From assembly GCA_900450455.1 (NCBI GenBank), contig UGGN01000001.1, positions 1,364,001 through 1,428,000 of the forward strand: a DNA stretch of 64,000 bases, read 5' to 3'. A program made the position numbers and the translations under genes. Below the pieces are notes generated by a model. That model saw only the letters and a program-made list of their open reading frames with translations. It did no database searches and was not told the DNA's origin. The stretch comes from [Eubacterium] infirmum (lineage in GTDB: Bacteria; Bacillota; Clostridia; Peptostreptococcales; Anaerovoracaceae). Below are positions 42,821 to 51,886 of this stretch, in pieces; the stretch's first letter is position 1; the number at the start of each line of letters is the position of its first letter.

Positions 42821-44587
42821 ATGTACGAAACACTTAATAAGATAAATGGAGTGGATGATGTCAAAAAAATGAATCTGCAGGAGCTTAATGCTTTGGCAGA
42901 AGACATAAGAGAAGCACTTTTCAATAGACTAACGAAGATAGGTGGACATTTCGGTCCAAATTTCGGAATGGTAGAAGCAGAGATTGCTCTACATTATGTA
43001 TTTAACTCACCTGTAGATAAGATTGTATTTGATGTATCTCATCAGTCATATCCGCACAAGATGTTGACGGGAAGAAAAGAAGGCTATATATGTGACGAAC
43101 ATTTTAATGACGATTCGGGTTATACAAATCCGCAAGAAAGCGAACACGACCTCTTCAATATAGGTCATACATCGACATCAATTTCGCTTGCAACCGGACT
43201 TGCCAAGGCCAGAGATATCCTTGGAAGGAAGGAAAATGTTATAGCTATAATTGGAGATGGATCCTTATCAGGTGGCGAAGCTTTAGAAGGTCTAAATGTT
43301 GCAGGCTCGGAGATTGATTCAAATCTTATAATCGTTGTAAATGACAATCAGCAGTCTATATCTGAGACACATGGGGGAATATATAAAAGCCTTGCAGCTT
43401 TGAGAGAGACCGGTGGTAAGTCGGAGAACAATATATTTAAGTCATTTGGGTTAGATTATGTTTATGTCGAAGAAGGCAATGATATAGCGAAAATGATAGA
43501 GGCATTTGAAAAGGTCAAGGACATAGACCATCCGCTTGTTATGCACATAAACACTATCAAAGGAAAAGGCTATGATATCGCGGAGAAGGATCGCGAAAAT
43601 TGGCATTGGACACTTCCTTTTGATAGAGAGACGGGAAAGCTGACTGTCGAATGGGGTGATGAACCTGAATATAGCGATATTGCAAGGGAGTACATACTCA
43701 GCAAAGCAAAGTCGGACAGTTCATTTATGGTCATAACCCCTAATATGCCGGGAAGCATGGATCTATCAAAAGCGGATAGAGAAGCTTTAGGTGAGCAGTT
43801 TGTAGATGTCGGCATAGCAGAAGAGCAGTCAATAGCTATGGCAGGCGGTGCTGCAAAGGCAGGAGCAAAACCGCTGGTATTTACCAGTGTGACTTTTATG
43901 CAAAGGGCATATGACCAGATATCTCACGACATATGCATCAATAATCTGCCCATTACAATTCTCCTTACATCAGCTTCATTTACAAGCATGAGGGATGTGA
44001 CACATTTAGGTATCTTTGGAATTGCAGAGTTCTCAAATATTCCAAACCTTGTAATAGTATCGCCTTCATCAAAGGAAGAACTTCTTGATGCTCTCGATTG
44101 GTCGATAGATCAAAGAGAACATCCTGTTATGATTTTGATGCCGGGAAATTGTGTGAGCAGCAGAAAACAGATACTTGGAATTGATGAGATAGATAAATTT
44201 GAGCTTACCCAGAAAGGCGAAAGGCTTGCAATAATTGCATTGGGCGATTTCTATCAAAAGGGAGAGGACATTGCAAAAGCGGTTGAAGAAAAATACGGTT
44301 TTATACCTACTTTGATAAATCCCAGATTTGCATCCGGAGTTGACAAAGAACTTTTAGATTCACTGGAAGAGAATCATGAGCTTGTCTTAACACTTGAAGA
44401 CGGAATTCTTTCCGGCGGTTTTGGTCAGAAGCTTGCATCATATTTAGGAACCGGCAGTCTTATGGTAAAGAACTATGGACTGGATAAAAAGTTCTATGAT
44501 AGATACAATGCTAAGGCACTTATGAAAGAACTTGGCATGGATGATGAGTCAATTTTAAAGTATATAAAGGAGTTACTATCGCTGTAA
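42821..44587 (+). CDS. 1-deoxy-D-xylulose-5-phosphate synthase-like transketolase
   Basis: A 588-residue thiamin-diphosphate enzyme with DXS architecture. Residues 30-110 contain GGHFGPNFGMVEAEIALHYVF and VSHQSYPHKMLTGRKE, the ThDP motif is IIGDGSLSGGEALEGLN...VVNDN (about 142-180), and the second domain has DVGIAEEQSIAMAGG (Glu for the cofactor) near 335. DXS makes DXP for isoprenoids, thiamin and pyridoxal. It is shorter than canonical DXS and VSHQ replaces the usual VGHQ, so it may be a paralogue of different substrate. AAGGGGGT precedes the ATG. Confidence 0.8.
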   Translation: MYETLNKINGVDDVKKMNLQELNALAEDIREALFNRLTKIGGHFGPNFGMVEAEIALHYVFNSPVDKIVFDVSHQSYPHKMLTGRKEGYICDEHFNDDSGYTNPQESEHDLFNIGHTSTSISLATGLAKARDILGRKENVIAIIGDGSLSGGEALEGLNVAGSEIDSNLIIVVNDNQQSISETHGGIYKSLAALRETGGKSENNIFKSFGLDYVYVEEGNDIAKMIEAFEKVKDIDHPLVMHINTIKGKGYDIAEKDRENWHWTLPFDRETGKLTVEWGDEPEYSDIAREYILSKAKSDSSFMVITPNMPGSMDLSKADREALGEQFVDVGIAEEQSIAMAGGAAKAGAKPLVFTSVTFMQRAYDQISHDICINNLPITILLTSASFTSMRDVTHLGIFGIAEFSNIPNLVIVSPSSKEELLDALDWSIDQREHPVMILMPGNCVSSRKQILGIDEIDKFELTQKGERLAIIALGDFYQKGEDIAKAVEEKYGFIPTLINPRFASGVDKELLDSLEENHELVLTLEDGILSGGFGQKLASYLGTGSLMVKNYGLDKKFYDRYNAKALMKELGMDDESILKYIKELLSL

Positions 44588-44614
44588 AGCTTGTATTTTC
44601 AACACTGTGATTTT

Positions 44615-44658
44615 GAGCCGAGTTTTTTGCAAAAGAAATTGCAAAAACTTGGCTTTTA
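44615..44658 (+). terminator. Long hairpin terminator
   Basis: AGCCGAGTTTTTTGCAA pairs with TTGCAAAAACTTGGCT around AAGAAA, followed by TTTATTT. Confidence 0.85.
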
Positions 44659-44671
44659 TTTAAAATTATAG

Positions 44672-44700
44672 GCGACATTTTAGCATATATGGGGTATACT
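44672..44700 (+). promoter_or_regulatory. Promoter of nrdAB
   Basis: GCGACA (44672-44677), 17-bp spacer, TATACT (44695-44700). The two NrdR-box-like sites flank and overlap the -10 region. Confidence 0.6.
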
Positions 44701-44727
44701 ATTACGGTAACAACAATATATGTTGTA
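44679..44727. promoter_or_regulatory. Pair of NrdR-box-like sites
   Basis: Box 1 around TAGCATATATGGGGTA (44681-44696) and box 2 ACAACAATATATGTTGT (44710-44726) share the ATATATG core, at 44685-44691 and 44716-44722. The offset is 31 bp, three helical turns, the spacing at which the NrdR repressor binds its tandem sites. Box 2 is near-palindromic; box 1 is weaker. Confidence 0.6.
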
Positions 44728-44761
44728 CTTTTATGTATTAAATAGTCAGGGAGAATTTTTG

Positions 44762-47275
44762 ATGAAAACAATAATTAAAAGGAGTATGGCAGAGGAAAGC
44801 TATTCAGGGGATAAGATAGTTAGGGCAATGGAAAAAGCGTTTACTTCTGTCGGGATTGAGCAAGATGCTGACTTAATTGCAGACTTACTTAGACAGGTAG
44901 AAGCTGAATTTGCAGATAGAGATCAAGCCGGTGTCGAGGAAATTCAGGATGCTGTTGAACGAGTAATGATGGCTAACGGTTGCTTTGACGTAGCTAAGAG
45001 CTATATTCTATATAGAGAAAAAAGAGCTGAGATGCGTAAGATTAGAGAAACTCTTGTAGCCGAAATCGGTGATGAGAATCTCTTGCCTGTTCTTGATTCT
45101 ATACAGTCAAGCTATGAGCACTATGACCTTACAAGACTCGAGGCTAAGTACATAGCTATGCAGAAGCCTGATAGCACTATAGATGCCAGACTGGAACTTT
45201 TAACAAAGTCTGCTGCAGAACTCACTACACAGGAGGAACCTAATTGGGAGAAAATCGCAGGTAGACTTCTTTACTATACATTCAGCAGAGAGCTCAAGAA
45301 GACTGAGGAAAACTATGGCCTGACTTCGTTTTACGAGAAACTTCGCTATTTGACATCAGAGGGACTTTATGGAAAATACATCCTCGAGAGTTATAGTAAG
45401 AAGGAAATTGAGGAAGCGTTTGAATTTATTGATGATGAACGTAACAACCTGTACACATATGCAGGTCTTGACCTTCTCATAAGCAGATATTTGATTCACA
45501 ATCGTTCACATGTTGTTTTGGAATCACCACAGGAGATGTACCTGGGTATCGCTCTTCACCTTGCTATGAATGAAGGCAGGGATAGACTGACATGGGTGAG
45601 AAAGTTCTATGATATTATGAGCCTTCATAAGGTTACAATGGCTACACCTACCCAGTCAAACGCAAGAAAGCCTTATCACCAGCTTTCAAGCTGCTTTATT
45701 GACACAGTACCTGATTCGCTTGACGGAATCTACAGTAGTGTATCCAAGTTCGCCGATGTATCCAAGTTCGGTGGTGGTATGGGAATGTACTTCGGCAAAG
45801 TAAGATCAAGAGGTGGAAGTATTAGAGGATTCGAGGGTGCAAGCGGCGGTGTTATTCGTTGGATCAGAGTTGTAAACGACACTGCTGTAGCAGTAGATCA
45901 GCTGGGTATGAGGCAGGGTGCTGTTGCAGTATATCTAGATGCCTGGCATAAGGACCTTCCAGAGTTCCTTCAGCTAAGAACAAACAACGGTGACGATAGA
46001 ATGAAGGCACACGATGTATTTCCGGCTGTTTGCTATCCGGACCTTTTCTGGAGACTGGCTAAGGAAAATCTCAACCAGGATTGGTACCTCATGGATCCAC
46101 ATGATATCATGCAGGTAAAGGGTTACTGCCTTGAAGATTCCTTCGGCGAGGAATGGGAAAAACGTTACTGGGATTGCGTAAACGATGTCAGAATCTCTAA
46201 GAGAGTAATCGGTCTTAAGGAGCTGGTAAAACTGATTCTAAAGTCAGCTGTTGAGACAGGAACACCATTTGCTTTCTACCGTGATACCGTAAACAGAATG
46301 AATCCTAACAAGCACAAGGGCATGATTTACTGCTCAAACCTTTGTACAGAGATTGCCCAAAATATGAGTGAAGCCGAGATAGTAAGTACTACGGTAGAAA
46401 CTCATGAAGGTGATGAGGTAATCGTAACCAAAACTAAGCCAGGCGATTTCGTAGTATGCAACCTTGCATCACTTTGCCTAGGTAATATCAACGTTCATGA
46501 CAACAAAGAGCTTGAGGATATTACTTCAACTGTAATTAGAGCTCTCGACAATGTAATCGATTTGAACTTCTATCCGATAAACGATGCAAAGCTGACAAAT
46601 CAGAAGTACAGAGCTATAGGTCTTGGTGTATCGGGATATCACCATATGCTTGCCAAAAACAGAATCAAGTGGGAATCAGAAGAACATCTTGCATTTGCAG
46701 ATAAGGTATTTGAAGATATCGGATATGCTGCCGTAAAGGCTAGCAATGAGCTTGCAAAGGAGAGAGGTTCATATAGCTTATTTGAGGGCAGTGAATGGCA
46801 GAACGGTCAGTATTTTGACCGCAGAGAATATAGCTCGGAGAGATGGCAGATGCTAAAGGCGAGCGTTGCTGATAACGGAATCAGAAATGCTTGGATAATG
46901 GCAACCGCACCTACAAGTTCAACATCAATTTTGATCGGTACCACAGCCGGTCTTGATCCGGTTATGAACAGATTCTTCCTTGAGGAAAAAAAGGGAGCTA
47001 TCCTGCCTAGAGTTGCACCGGAACTTTCAATGGCAACATACTGGTACTACAAGCAGGCACACTACATCGACCAGACTTGGTCGGTAAGAGCTGCCGGTAT
47101 CCGTCAGAGACATATTGACCAGGCACAGAGCTTTAATTTCTGGATAACAAACGACTATAAGATGAGTCAGTTGCTAAACCTATACATCCTAGCTTGGGAA
47201 GAGGGCGTTAAGACAGTCTACTATGTCAGGTCCAAAGCGCTGGATCCGGAGGATTGCGATAGCTGCTCAGCATAA
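44762..47275 (+). CDS. nrdA: Ribonucleoside-diphosphate reductase alpha subunit
   Basis: The 837-residue catalytic subunit of class I reductase, converting NDPs to dNDPs. N-terminal ATP-cone (about 1-95, TIIKRSMAEESYSGDKIVRAMEKA) for activity control; redox Cys in LSSCFIDTVPDS and VVCNLAS; active-site Cys-Glu in YCSNLCTEI; the tyrosine pair in KTVYYVRS for radical transfer; and a C-terminal C-x2-C (EDCDSCSA) for re-reduction. Start 44762 is chosen for CAGGGAGAA, not the in-frame codon at 44720 which lies in the promoter. Followed 43 bp later by nrdB. Confidence 0.95.
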   Translation: MKTIIKRSMAEESYSGDKIVRAMEKAFTSVGIEQDADLIADLLRQVEAEFADRDQAGVEEIQDAVERVMMANGCFDVAKSYILYREKRAEMRKIRETLVAEIGDENLLPVLDSIQSSYEHYDLTRLEAKYIAMQKPDSTIDARLELLTKSAAELTTQEEPNWEKIAGRLLYYTFSRELKKTEENYGLTSFYEKLRYLTSEGLYGKYILESYSKKEIEEAFEFIDDERNNLYTYAGLDLLISRYLIHNRSHVVLESPQEMYLGIALHLAMNEGRDRLTWVRKFYDIMSLHKVTMATPTQSNARKPYHQLSSCFIDTVPDSLDGIYSSVSKFADVSKFGGGMGMYFGKVRSRGGSIRGFEGASGGVIRWIRVVNDTAVAVDQLGMRQGAVAVYLDAWHKDLPEFLQLRTNNGDDRMKAHDVFPAVCYPDLFWRLAKENLNQDWYLMDPHDIMQVKGYCLEDSFGEEWEKRYWDCVNDVRISKRVIGLKELVKLILKSAVETGTPFAFYRDTVNRMNPNKHKGMIYCSNLCTEIAQNMSEAEIVSTTVETHEGDEVIVTKTKPGDFVVCNLASLCLGNINVHDNKELEDITSTVIRALDNVIDLNFYPINDAKLTNQKYRAIGLGVSGYHHMLAKNRIKWESEEHLAFADKVFEDIGYAAVKASNELAKERGSYSLFEGSEWQNGQYFDRREYSSERWQMLKASVADNGIRNAWIMATAPTSSTSILIGTTAGLDPVMNRFFLEEKKGAILPRVAPELSMATYWYYKQAHYIDQTWSVRAAGIRQRHIDQAQSFNFWITNDYKMSQLLNLYILAWEEGVKTVYYVRSKALDPEDCDSCSA

Positions 47276-47318
47276 TTATAGAATAGTTTAATTTTGAAAA
47301 TGAGATTAGGAGAATCAA

Positions 47319-48365
47319 ATGAGTGATATAATAATGAAAAAGCCTCTATTTAATCCGGAGGGGGACATTGATGTAAGAAATAGAAGCCTGATTAACTTTG
47401 ATACAACAAATATCAATGACTTCAACAACATGAAATACGAGTGGGTTTCAGACTGGTACAGACAGGCTATGAATAACTTCTGGATTCCGGAGGAAATCAA
47501 CATGAATCAGGATAAGAGCGACTATCCGAAATTGCTGCCGGCGGAGAGAACTGCATACGACAAAATTCTGAGCTTCCTGGTTTATCTAGACTCGGTTCAG
47601 TCAGCAAATCTACCTAATATATCACAATATGTAACGGCTAATGAGATAAATCTATGTCTTTCGATTCAGACATTCCAGGAGTGCATACACAGTCAAAGTT
47701 ATAGTTATATGTTAGACACAATCTGTAATCCGACTGAGAGAAACGATATTCTATATCAATGGAAGACAGATGAACAATTACTTAACAGAAACCGTTTTAT
47801 AGGCAACCTGTACAACGAGTTTGTCGATAATCCAAACAAGGACAGTTTCCTAAGAGTTTGCATTGCTAACTTCATATTGGAGGGTATCTACTTCTACTCA
47901 GGATTTATGTTCTTCTATAACCTTGGAAGAAATGGAAAGATGCCGGGAAGCGTTCAAGAAATCAGATACATCAATAGAGATGAGAATACACATCTATGGC
48001 TATTCAAAAATATGCTTATGGAGCTTCGCAAGGAGGAACCCGGGCTATTCAACGATGATAATTTGGCGGTTCTTCGTGAGATGATTATCGAGGGAGTAAA
48101 CCAGGAAATTGCTTGGGGTAAGTATGTAATCGGAAATGATATACCGGGGCTAAACGAGAATATGGTAGAGGATTATATCAAATATCTGGGAAATCAGAGG
48201 TATTCATCACTGGGTCTTGGAACTCTCTACGAGGGTTATGAGGAAGAGCCGGAGAGCATGAGATGGGTATCGCAGTATGCCGATGCCAATATGGTTAAGA
48301 CAGACTTCTTTGAGGCTAAATCTACAGCCTATGCTAAGAGTAGCGCTATCGAAGACGATCTCTAA
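47319..48365 (+). CDS. nrdB: Ribonucleoside-diphosphate reductase beta subunit
   Basis: The 348-residue radical-generating subunit. Dinuclear-metal ligands are seen as LDSVQ (Asp), ECIHSQSY (Glu and His) and, in the second half, ILEGIYFY (Glu) with RDENTHLW (Glu and His). The Tyr of HSQSYSYM sits where the radical tyrosine of class Ia/b enzymes lies. The acidic C-terminal tail (SSAIEDDL) should dock NrdA. TTAGGAGAA precedes the ATG. A terminator follows. Confidence 0.95.
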   Translation: MSDIIMKKPLFNPEGDIDVRNRSLINFDTTNINDFNNMKYEWVSDWYRQAMNNFWIPEEINMNQDKSDYPKLLPAERTAYDKILSFLVYLDSVQSANLPNISQYVTANEINLCLSIQTFQECIHSQSYSYMLDTICNPTERNDILYQWKTDEQLLNRNRFIGNLYNEFVDNPNKDSFLRVCIANFILEGIYFYSGFMFFYNLGRNGKMPGSVQEIRYINRDENTHLWLFKNMLMELRKEEPGLFNDDNLAVLREMIIEGVNQEIAWGKYVIGNDIPGLNENMVEDYIKYLGNQRYSSLGLGTLYEGYEEEPESMRWVSQYADANMVKTDFFEAKSTAYAKSSAIEDDL

Positions 48366-48401
48366 ACAAACTCCTCCGGTAATTTACTAAGGATTTTCAT
48401 C

Positions 48402-48429
48402 AAAAAGGAAGCTCTAAGCTTCCTTTTTG
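48402..48429 (+). terminator. Terminator of nrdAB
   Basis: AAAAAGGAAGCT pairs with AGCTTCCTTTTT around CTA, a perfect hairpin with T run. Confidence 0.9.
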
Positions 48430-48472
48430 TTTCCATTGTGTTGCTTTAGCAGTGGTTCATCGAACGATAGAG

Positions 48473-49175
48473 AGATGAACAATTAACCACCGGCTATGCC
48501 GGTGAGGTTAGGAAGCTTTAGCGAAAAAAGACCTCCTATGTTAAGATAAATATGGTCACCAACCACATATCAAAACAAGGAGGTAATCCAAAATGGATAA
48601 GAATAGTTTATCACATACATCGTGGAATTGTAAGTATCACATAGTGTTTGCACCAAAGTACAGAAGAAAAGTAATTTATGGAAAGATAAGAGTAGACATA
48701 GGGAAAATATTAAGGCTTCTCTGTGAAAGAAAAGGAATATATATAATCGAAGCAGAATGTTGTCCTGATCATATACATATGCTTGTAGAGATACCACCAA
48801 AATACAGTGTGTCCCAAATTGTTGGATATCTCAAAGGGAAAAGTTCATTGATGATTTTCGACAAACATGCAAATTTAAAATATAAATATGGGAATAGACA
48901 TTTTTGGTGTCGAGGCTATTTTGTTGATACAGTAGGGAAGAATAAGAAAAGAATAGAGGAGTACATACGTACACAACTTCAGGAAGATATAGCAGAGGAC
49001 CAGATAAGTCTAAAAGAGTATATAGATCCTTTCACAGGAAATAAAAATAAATAGCCCTTTAGGGCTTGTAGAAAATGAAGTGCGGTTGGTGAACAATTCA
49101 GTACATCTTGAGATGTTGCTGGCAAAAGCCCCTTATAGGGGCAGTACAAACCACCGGCTAAGCCGGTGGTTATGA
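48473..49175 (+). mobile_element. IS200-type element (transposase only), approximate limits
   Basis: A single Y1 transposase gene flanked by two hairpins of near-identical sequence: left ACCACCGGC-TAT-GCCGGTGAGG (48484-48510) and right AACCACCGGC-TAA-GCCGGTGGTT (49149-49171). Such subterminal hairpins, without inverted terminal repeats or target duplication, are the recognition sites of IS200/IS605 elements. The exact cut sites are not determined. It lies between nrdB and the end of the flavin reductase gene, and no TnpB/IscB partner is present. Confidence 0.8.
48593..49054 (+). CDS. tnpA: IS200/IS605-family Y1 transposase
   Basis: A 153-residue single-strand transposase. The HUH motif is H60-I-H62 (CCPDHIHMLVEI), the nucleophile is Y124 in RIEEYIRTQL, and FWCRGYFVDTVG is the usual family block. 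Full length for the family and uninterrupted, so probably active. AAGGAGGTAAT precedes the ATG strongly, though upstream hairpins could restrain translation. Confidence 0.95.
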   Translation: MDKNSLSHTSWNCKYHIVFAPKYRRKVIYGKIRVDIGKILRLLCERKGIYIIEAECCPDHIHMLVEIPPKYSVSQIVGYLKGKSSLMIFDKHANLKYKYGNRHFWCRGYFVDTVGKNKKRIEEYIRTQLQEDIAEDQISLKEYIDPFTGNKNK

Positions 49176-49787
49176 TTATATTTTTTCAAAGTCGGAAGCC
49201 GGATGTTTGCAGAGAGGGCAGATGTAGTCTTCCGGAAGAACTTCTCCTTCATACTTGTATCCGCAAACCTTACAAACCCAAACTGTTCCATTAGAGTCAG
49301 CAGGTTTTTCCGGCTTAGGCTTTATATTGTTCTGATAGTATTCATATGTTGTAGAAGGTACATCTGAAAGAATCTCAGCCTCCGTAACTTTTGCAATGAA
49401 TAGAGTATGGCTACCGCTATCTATAGTTTCCTCAACTTCAGCACTGATAAACGCATTCGTTCCCTTTGTGACATAAGCCAGTCCATTTTCGCTAAGCTTG
49501 TATGAATCATATTCTGCGAACTTGTCAATATCGCGACCGCATTGGAATCCGAAGTGTTTAAATATATCAAAGTCAGCTTCCTCGCTTAGGATTGAAACAT
49601 TGAACTTCTTACTTTGCATAACCAGTTCATGAGTATAGTTAGCCTTGTTTATTGAAATACAGACTCTCAAAGGGTTTTCACTAATCTGCATAGCTGTGTT
49701 GATGATACATCCACTGTGCTTGTCCTCGGCCTTTGATGTAAGAACGAACAAGCCGTATGAAATTTTAAATAGTGCATTTTTATTCAT
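49176..49787 (-). CDS. hrb: Flavin reductase-rubredoxin fusion (Hrb-type)
   Basis: A 203-residue redox protein. Residues 1-150 form a flavin-reductase/split-barrel FMN domain (FKISYGLFVLTSKAEDKHSGCIINTAMQISENPLRVCISINK), and 168-203 a rubredoxin with Cys at 172, 175, 190 and 193 (CKVCGY, CPLC) binding one iron. Such high-molecular-weight rubredoxins pass electrons from NAD(P)H systems to flavodiiron proteins that remove O2 or NO. No flavodiiron gene is in the window. The IS200 element abuts its 3' end. Confidence 0.9.
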   Translation of the reverse strand: MNKNALFKISYGLFVLTSKAEDKHSGCIINTAMQISENPLRVCISINKANYTHELVMQSKKFNVSILSEEADFDIFKHFGFQCGRDIDKFAEYDSYKLSENGLAYVTKGTNAFISAEVEETIDSGSHTLFIAKVTEAEILSDVPSTTYEYYQNNIKPKPEKPADSNGTVWVCKVCGYKYEGEVLPEDYICPLCKHPASDFEKI

Positions 49788-49925
49788 ATTAAAACCTTTT
49801 TACTTTCTAATTCATATTATTAAAGAAAACTTTTACAGTATTGATACCACGAATTTTGATTTTTAAATATAAAAAACAATATGGACAAAATTTGAGTTTC
49901 TACACATTTTGATGACAAATAGGAT

Positions 49926-49931
49926 TATAAT
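49926..49931 (+). promoter_or_regulatory. -10 box of the YibE/F operon
   Basis: TATAAT lies 29 bp before the ATG at 49960, with GAAAGGGAAG in between. A matching -35 box is not clear. Confidence 0.4.
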
Positions 49932-49959
49932 ATAAACAATATAGATTGAAAGGGAAGTC

Positions 49960-51030
49960 ATGTATCTTAGTGATAAATTACAGAAAAGCTATCTGTTAAG
50001 GACAGCCGTGATGCTCATCGTAAGCCTTGCAATTTGCATAATCGTTTACAATAACTTTTCCATTTATCAAAAGCCTATAGCAAAGGTTGAGCGGGTAAGC
50101 GAAGAGAAAGTAAAAACAAAGCAAGTGCAGAGTATAGAGCTTAAGCTCATGAACACCGGCGACAAGGGAAGGATTATAAGCGTTCAAAACAAATACGATG
50201 TATCCTGTGTCTATGATGAAAAGTACAGCAAGGGTGATATAGTTTTTCTAAACGGGAAGCATACAGAAATTATAGGCCTAAAAAGAGATTACTTTATAGC
50301 CATCACATTTATGATTTTGGTGAGTCTTCTTGTAATATTTGGAAACAAGAAGGGGCTCCTTGCTTCATTATGCCTTATAGTAAACGTGATGTTTTTCTAT
50401 TTGATAATACTCGCTTATATGAAGGGCATGAACATACTACTCCTTACGGTTTTGGGAAGTCTTGGCTTTACAATTATAGTTTTAAGCCTTATCAACGGAA
50501 TGAACAGGAATATGCTTGTTTCACTTGCTGCTACTATAGCAGTAAGCGTTATTGTCCTTGGATTGGCATCTATTTTAATATATATGTCAAAGATAGATTA
50601 CGATTTTTTGGATTTTATACCTGAGCCATATACGAGAAATCAGGCGAATCAGTTCTTCCTTGCGCAGATTATCATAGGTTGTCTCGGTGCTGTAATAGAC
50701 GTAGCAGTTACCATCACTGTGGCAAGTTCAGAGATTATAGACAAGAATCCCCACATACACATAAATGAACTTATGAAATCGGCAAAAGCGGTAGCTGATG
50801 ATATAACCGGAACTATGATCAGTGTTGTATTGTTCACGAATATAGCTGCGATAATTCCAAACTTTGTCATTTCAGTTGCAAACGATATTGAGTACAGGAC
50901 GGTTTTGCGCTTTGATGCATACTTTGATATAGTTAGATTTTTTATGGCCGCAGTTGCGATTTTGATTTCGATTCCGGTATCGGTTTTGGTTTCTTCCCTT
51001 ATGCTCAAAAGAGGAGGTAAAAGGATATGA
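49960..51030 (+). CDS. YibE/F-family membrane protein (first gene)
   Basis: A 356-residue protein: N-terminal helix (TAVMLIVSLAICIIVYNNF), a short exported stretch, then about seven helices with the YibE/F features GRQQ-free core ALINGMNRNMLVSLAAT and LGAVIDVAVTITVASSEI and LFTNIAAIIPNFV. E. coli-type and lactococcal members are of unknown function; some are thought to transport nucleosides or small solutes. It overlaps the next gene by 4 bp. Confidence 0.85.
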   Translation: MYLSDKLQKSYLLRTAVMLIVSLAICIIVYNNFSIYQKPIAKVERVSEEKVKTKQVQSIELKLMNTGDKGRIISVQNKYDVSCVYDEKYSKGDIVFLNGKHTEIIGLKRDYFIAITFMILVSLLVIFGNKKGLLASLCLIVNVMFFYLIILAYMKGMNILLLTVLGSLGFTIIVLSLINGMNRNMLVSLAATIAVSVIVLGLASILIYMSKIDYDFLDFIPEPYTRNQANQFFLAQIIIGCLGAVIDVAVTITVASSEIIDKNPHIHINELMKSAKAVADDITGTMISVVLFTNIAAIIPNFVISVANDIEYRTVLRFDAYFDIVRFFMAAVAILISIPVSVLVSSLMLKRGGKRI

Positions 51031-51797
51031 TGATAATAATTCTTGCATTAATTTTCCTTGCATTATCTCTTTTTACGGGCGGTGATAAAACTGCAAAGTC
51101 TCTTATAACGGTATGTATAGATTTTATTGTTTTACTTGTTTCTATAAGACTAATGAACTCAGGTATTTCACCTATAGGAGTTTCCATAGTTGCGGTTATT
51201 TTGATAACGGCAATAACCGTTTACTATCAAAATGAGGTAAATCTAAAGACTCATGCTGCATTTATTTCGGTTATACTTACTGTAACTGTAATGTTTGGAC
51301 TCATATGCCTTGTAGTAAAATTTGCGCATTTACAAGGATTTACTTCAGTAGGCGGTGAGCATATAAACGAAACAAACGGATATAAGGGAAACATAGGAAG
51401 GAATATGTTTGCAGTGCAGGTTGCGGTTATAGTTTTTGCTCTGGTAGGATCTATAATTGATACGGCAGTTGCTATAAGCTCAGGAATGTTCGAGGTTTAT
51501 AGGCATGAACAAAAGTTGAATCCAAAGGAACTTTTCGATTCGGGACTCAATATAGGCAGGGAAATTTTAAATTCTACGGTCAACACGCTTGTATTTATTT
51601 TCTTCGGTGAGTACATGCTTTTAATGGTCAACTACTTGATGTTTTATTCATTTTCGACAATGATAAATTCTAAGGACTTTGCCCAGGGGGTGACAACTAT
51701 AAGCATTTGTGTAATCGGATGTGTTCTGATAATACCGATAATATCTGCTATTTCTGCCTATGCTTACACGGCATTTTCTAAGGAAAAAAGAATTTAG
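51027..51797 (+). CDS. YibE/F-family membrane protein (second gene)
   Basis: A 256-residue protein with about seven helices; LVGSIIDTAVAISSGMFEVYRHE parallels the first gene's core, and ILNSTVNTLVFIFFGEYMLLM is typical. Two adjacent YibE/F genes probably make one heteromeric complex. GAGGAGGTAAAAGG lies before the ATG inside the first gene. An imperfect long hairpin follows. Confidence 0.85.
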   Translation: MMIIILALIFLALSLFTGGDKTAKSLITVCIDFIVLLVSIRLMNSGISPIGVSIVAVILITAITVYYQNEVNLKTHAAFISVILTVTVMFGLICLVVKFAHLQGFTSVGGEHINETNGYKGNIGRNMFAVQVAVIVFALVGSIIDTAVAISSGMFEVYRHEQKLNPKELFDSGLNIGREILNSTVNTLVFIFFGEYMLLMVNYLMFYSFSTMINSKDFAQGVTTISICVIGCVLIIPIISAISAYAYTAFSKEKRI

Positions 51798-51813
51798 TGA
51801 TTAAATACAACCA

Positions 51814-51876
51814 AAAAGTGAATAAGTTCTTAGAGGGATATTCGGATTAGAGAATATGAAGAACGAATTTACTTTT
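51814..51876 (+). other. Long imperfect hairpin before pirin gene
   Basis: AAAAGTGAATAAGTTCTT (51814-51831) can pair with AAGAACGAATTTACTTTT (51859-51876) with a few mismatches, and ATATTC pairs with GAATAT inside. It ends one base before the pirin ribosome binding site (TAGGAG), so it may end the YibE/F transcript or affect pirin expression. Confidence 0.5.
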
Positions 51877-51886
51877 AGGAGATGTG

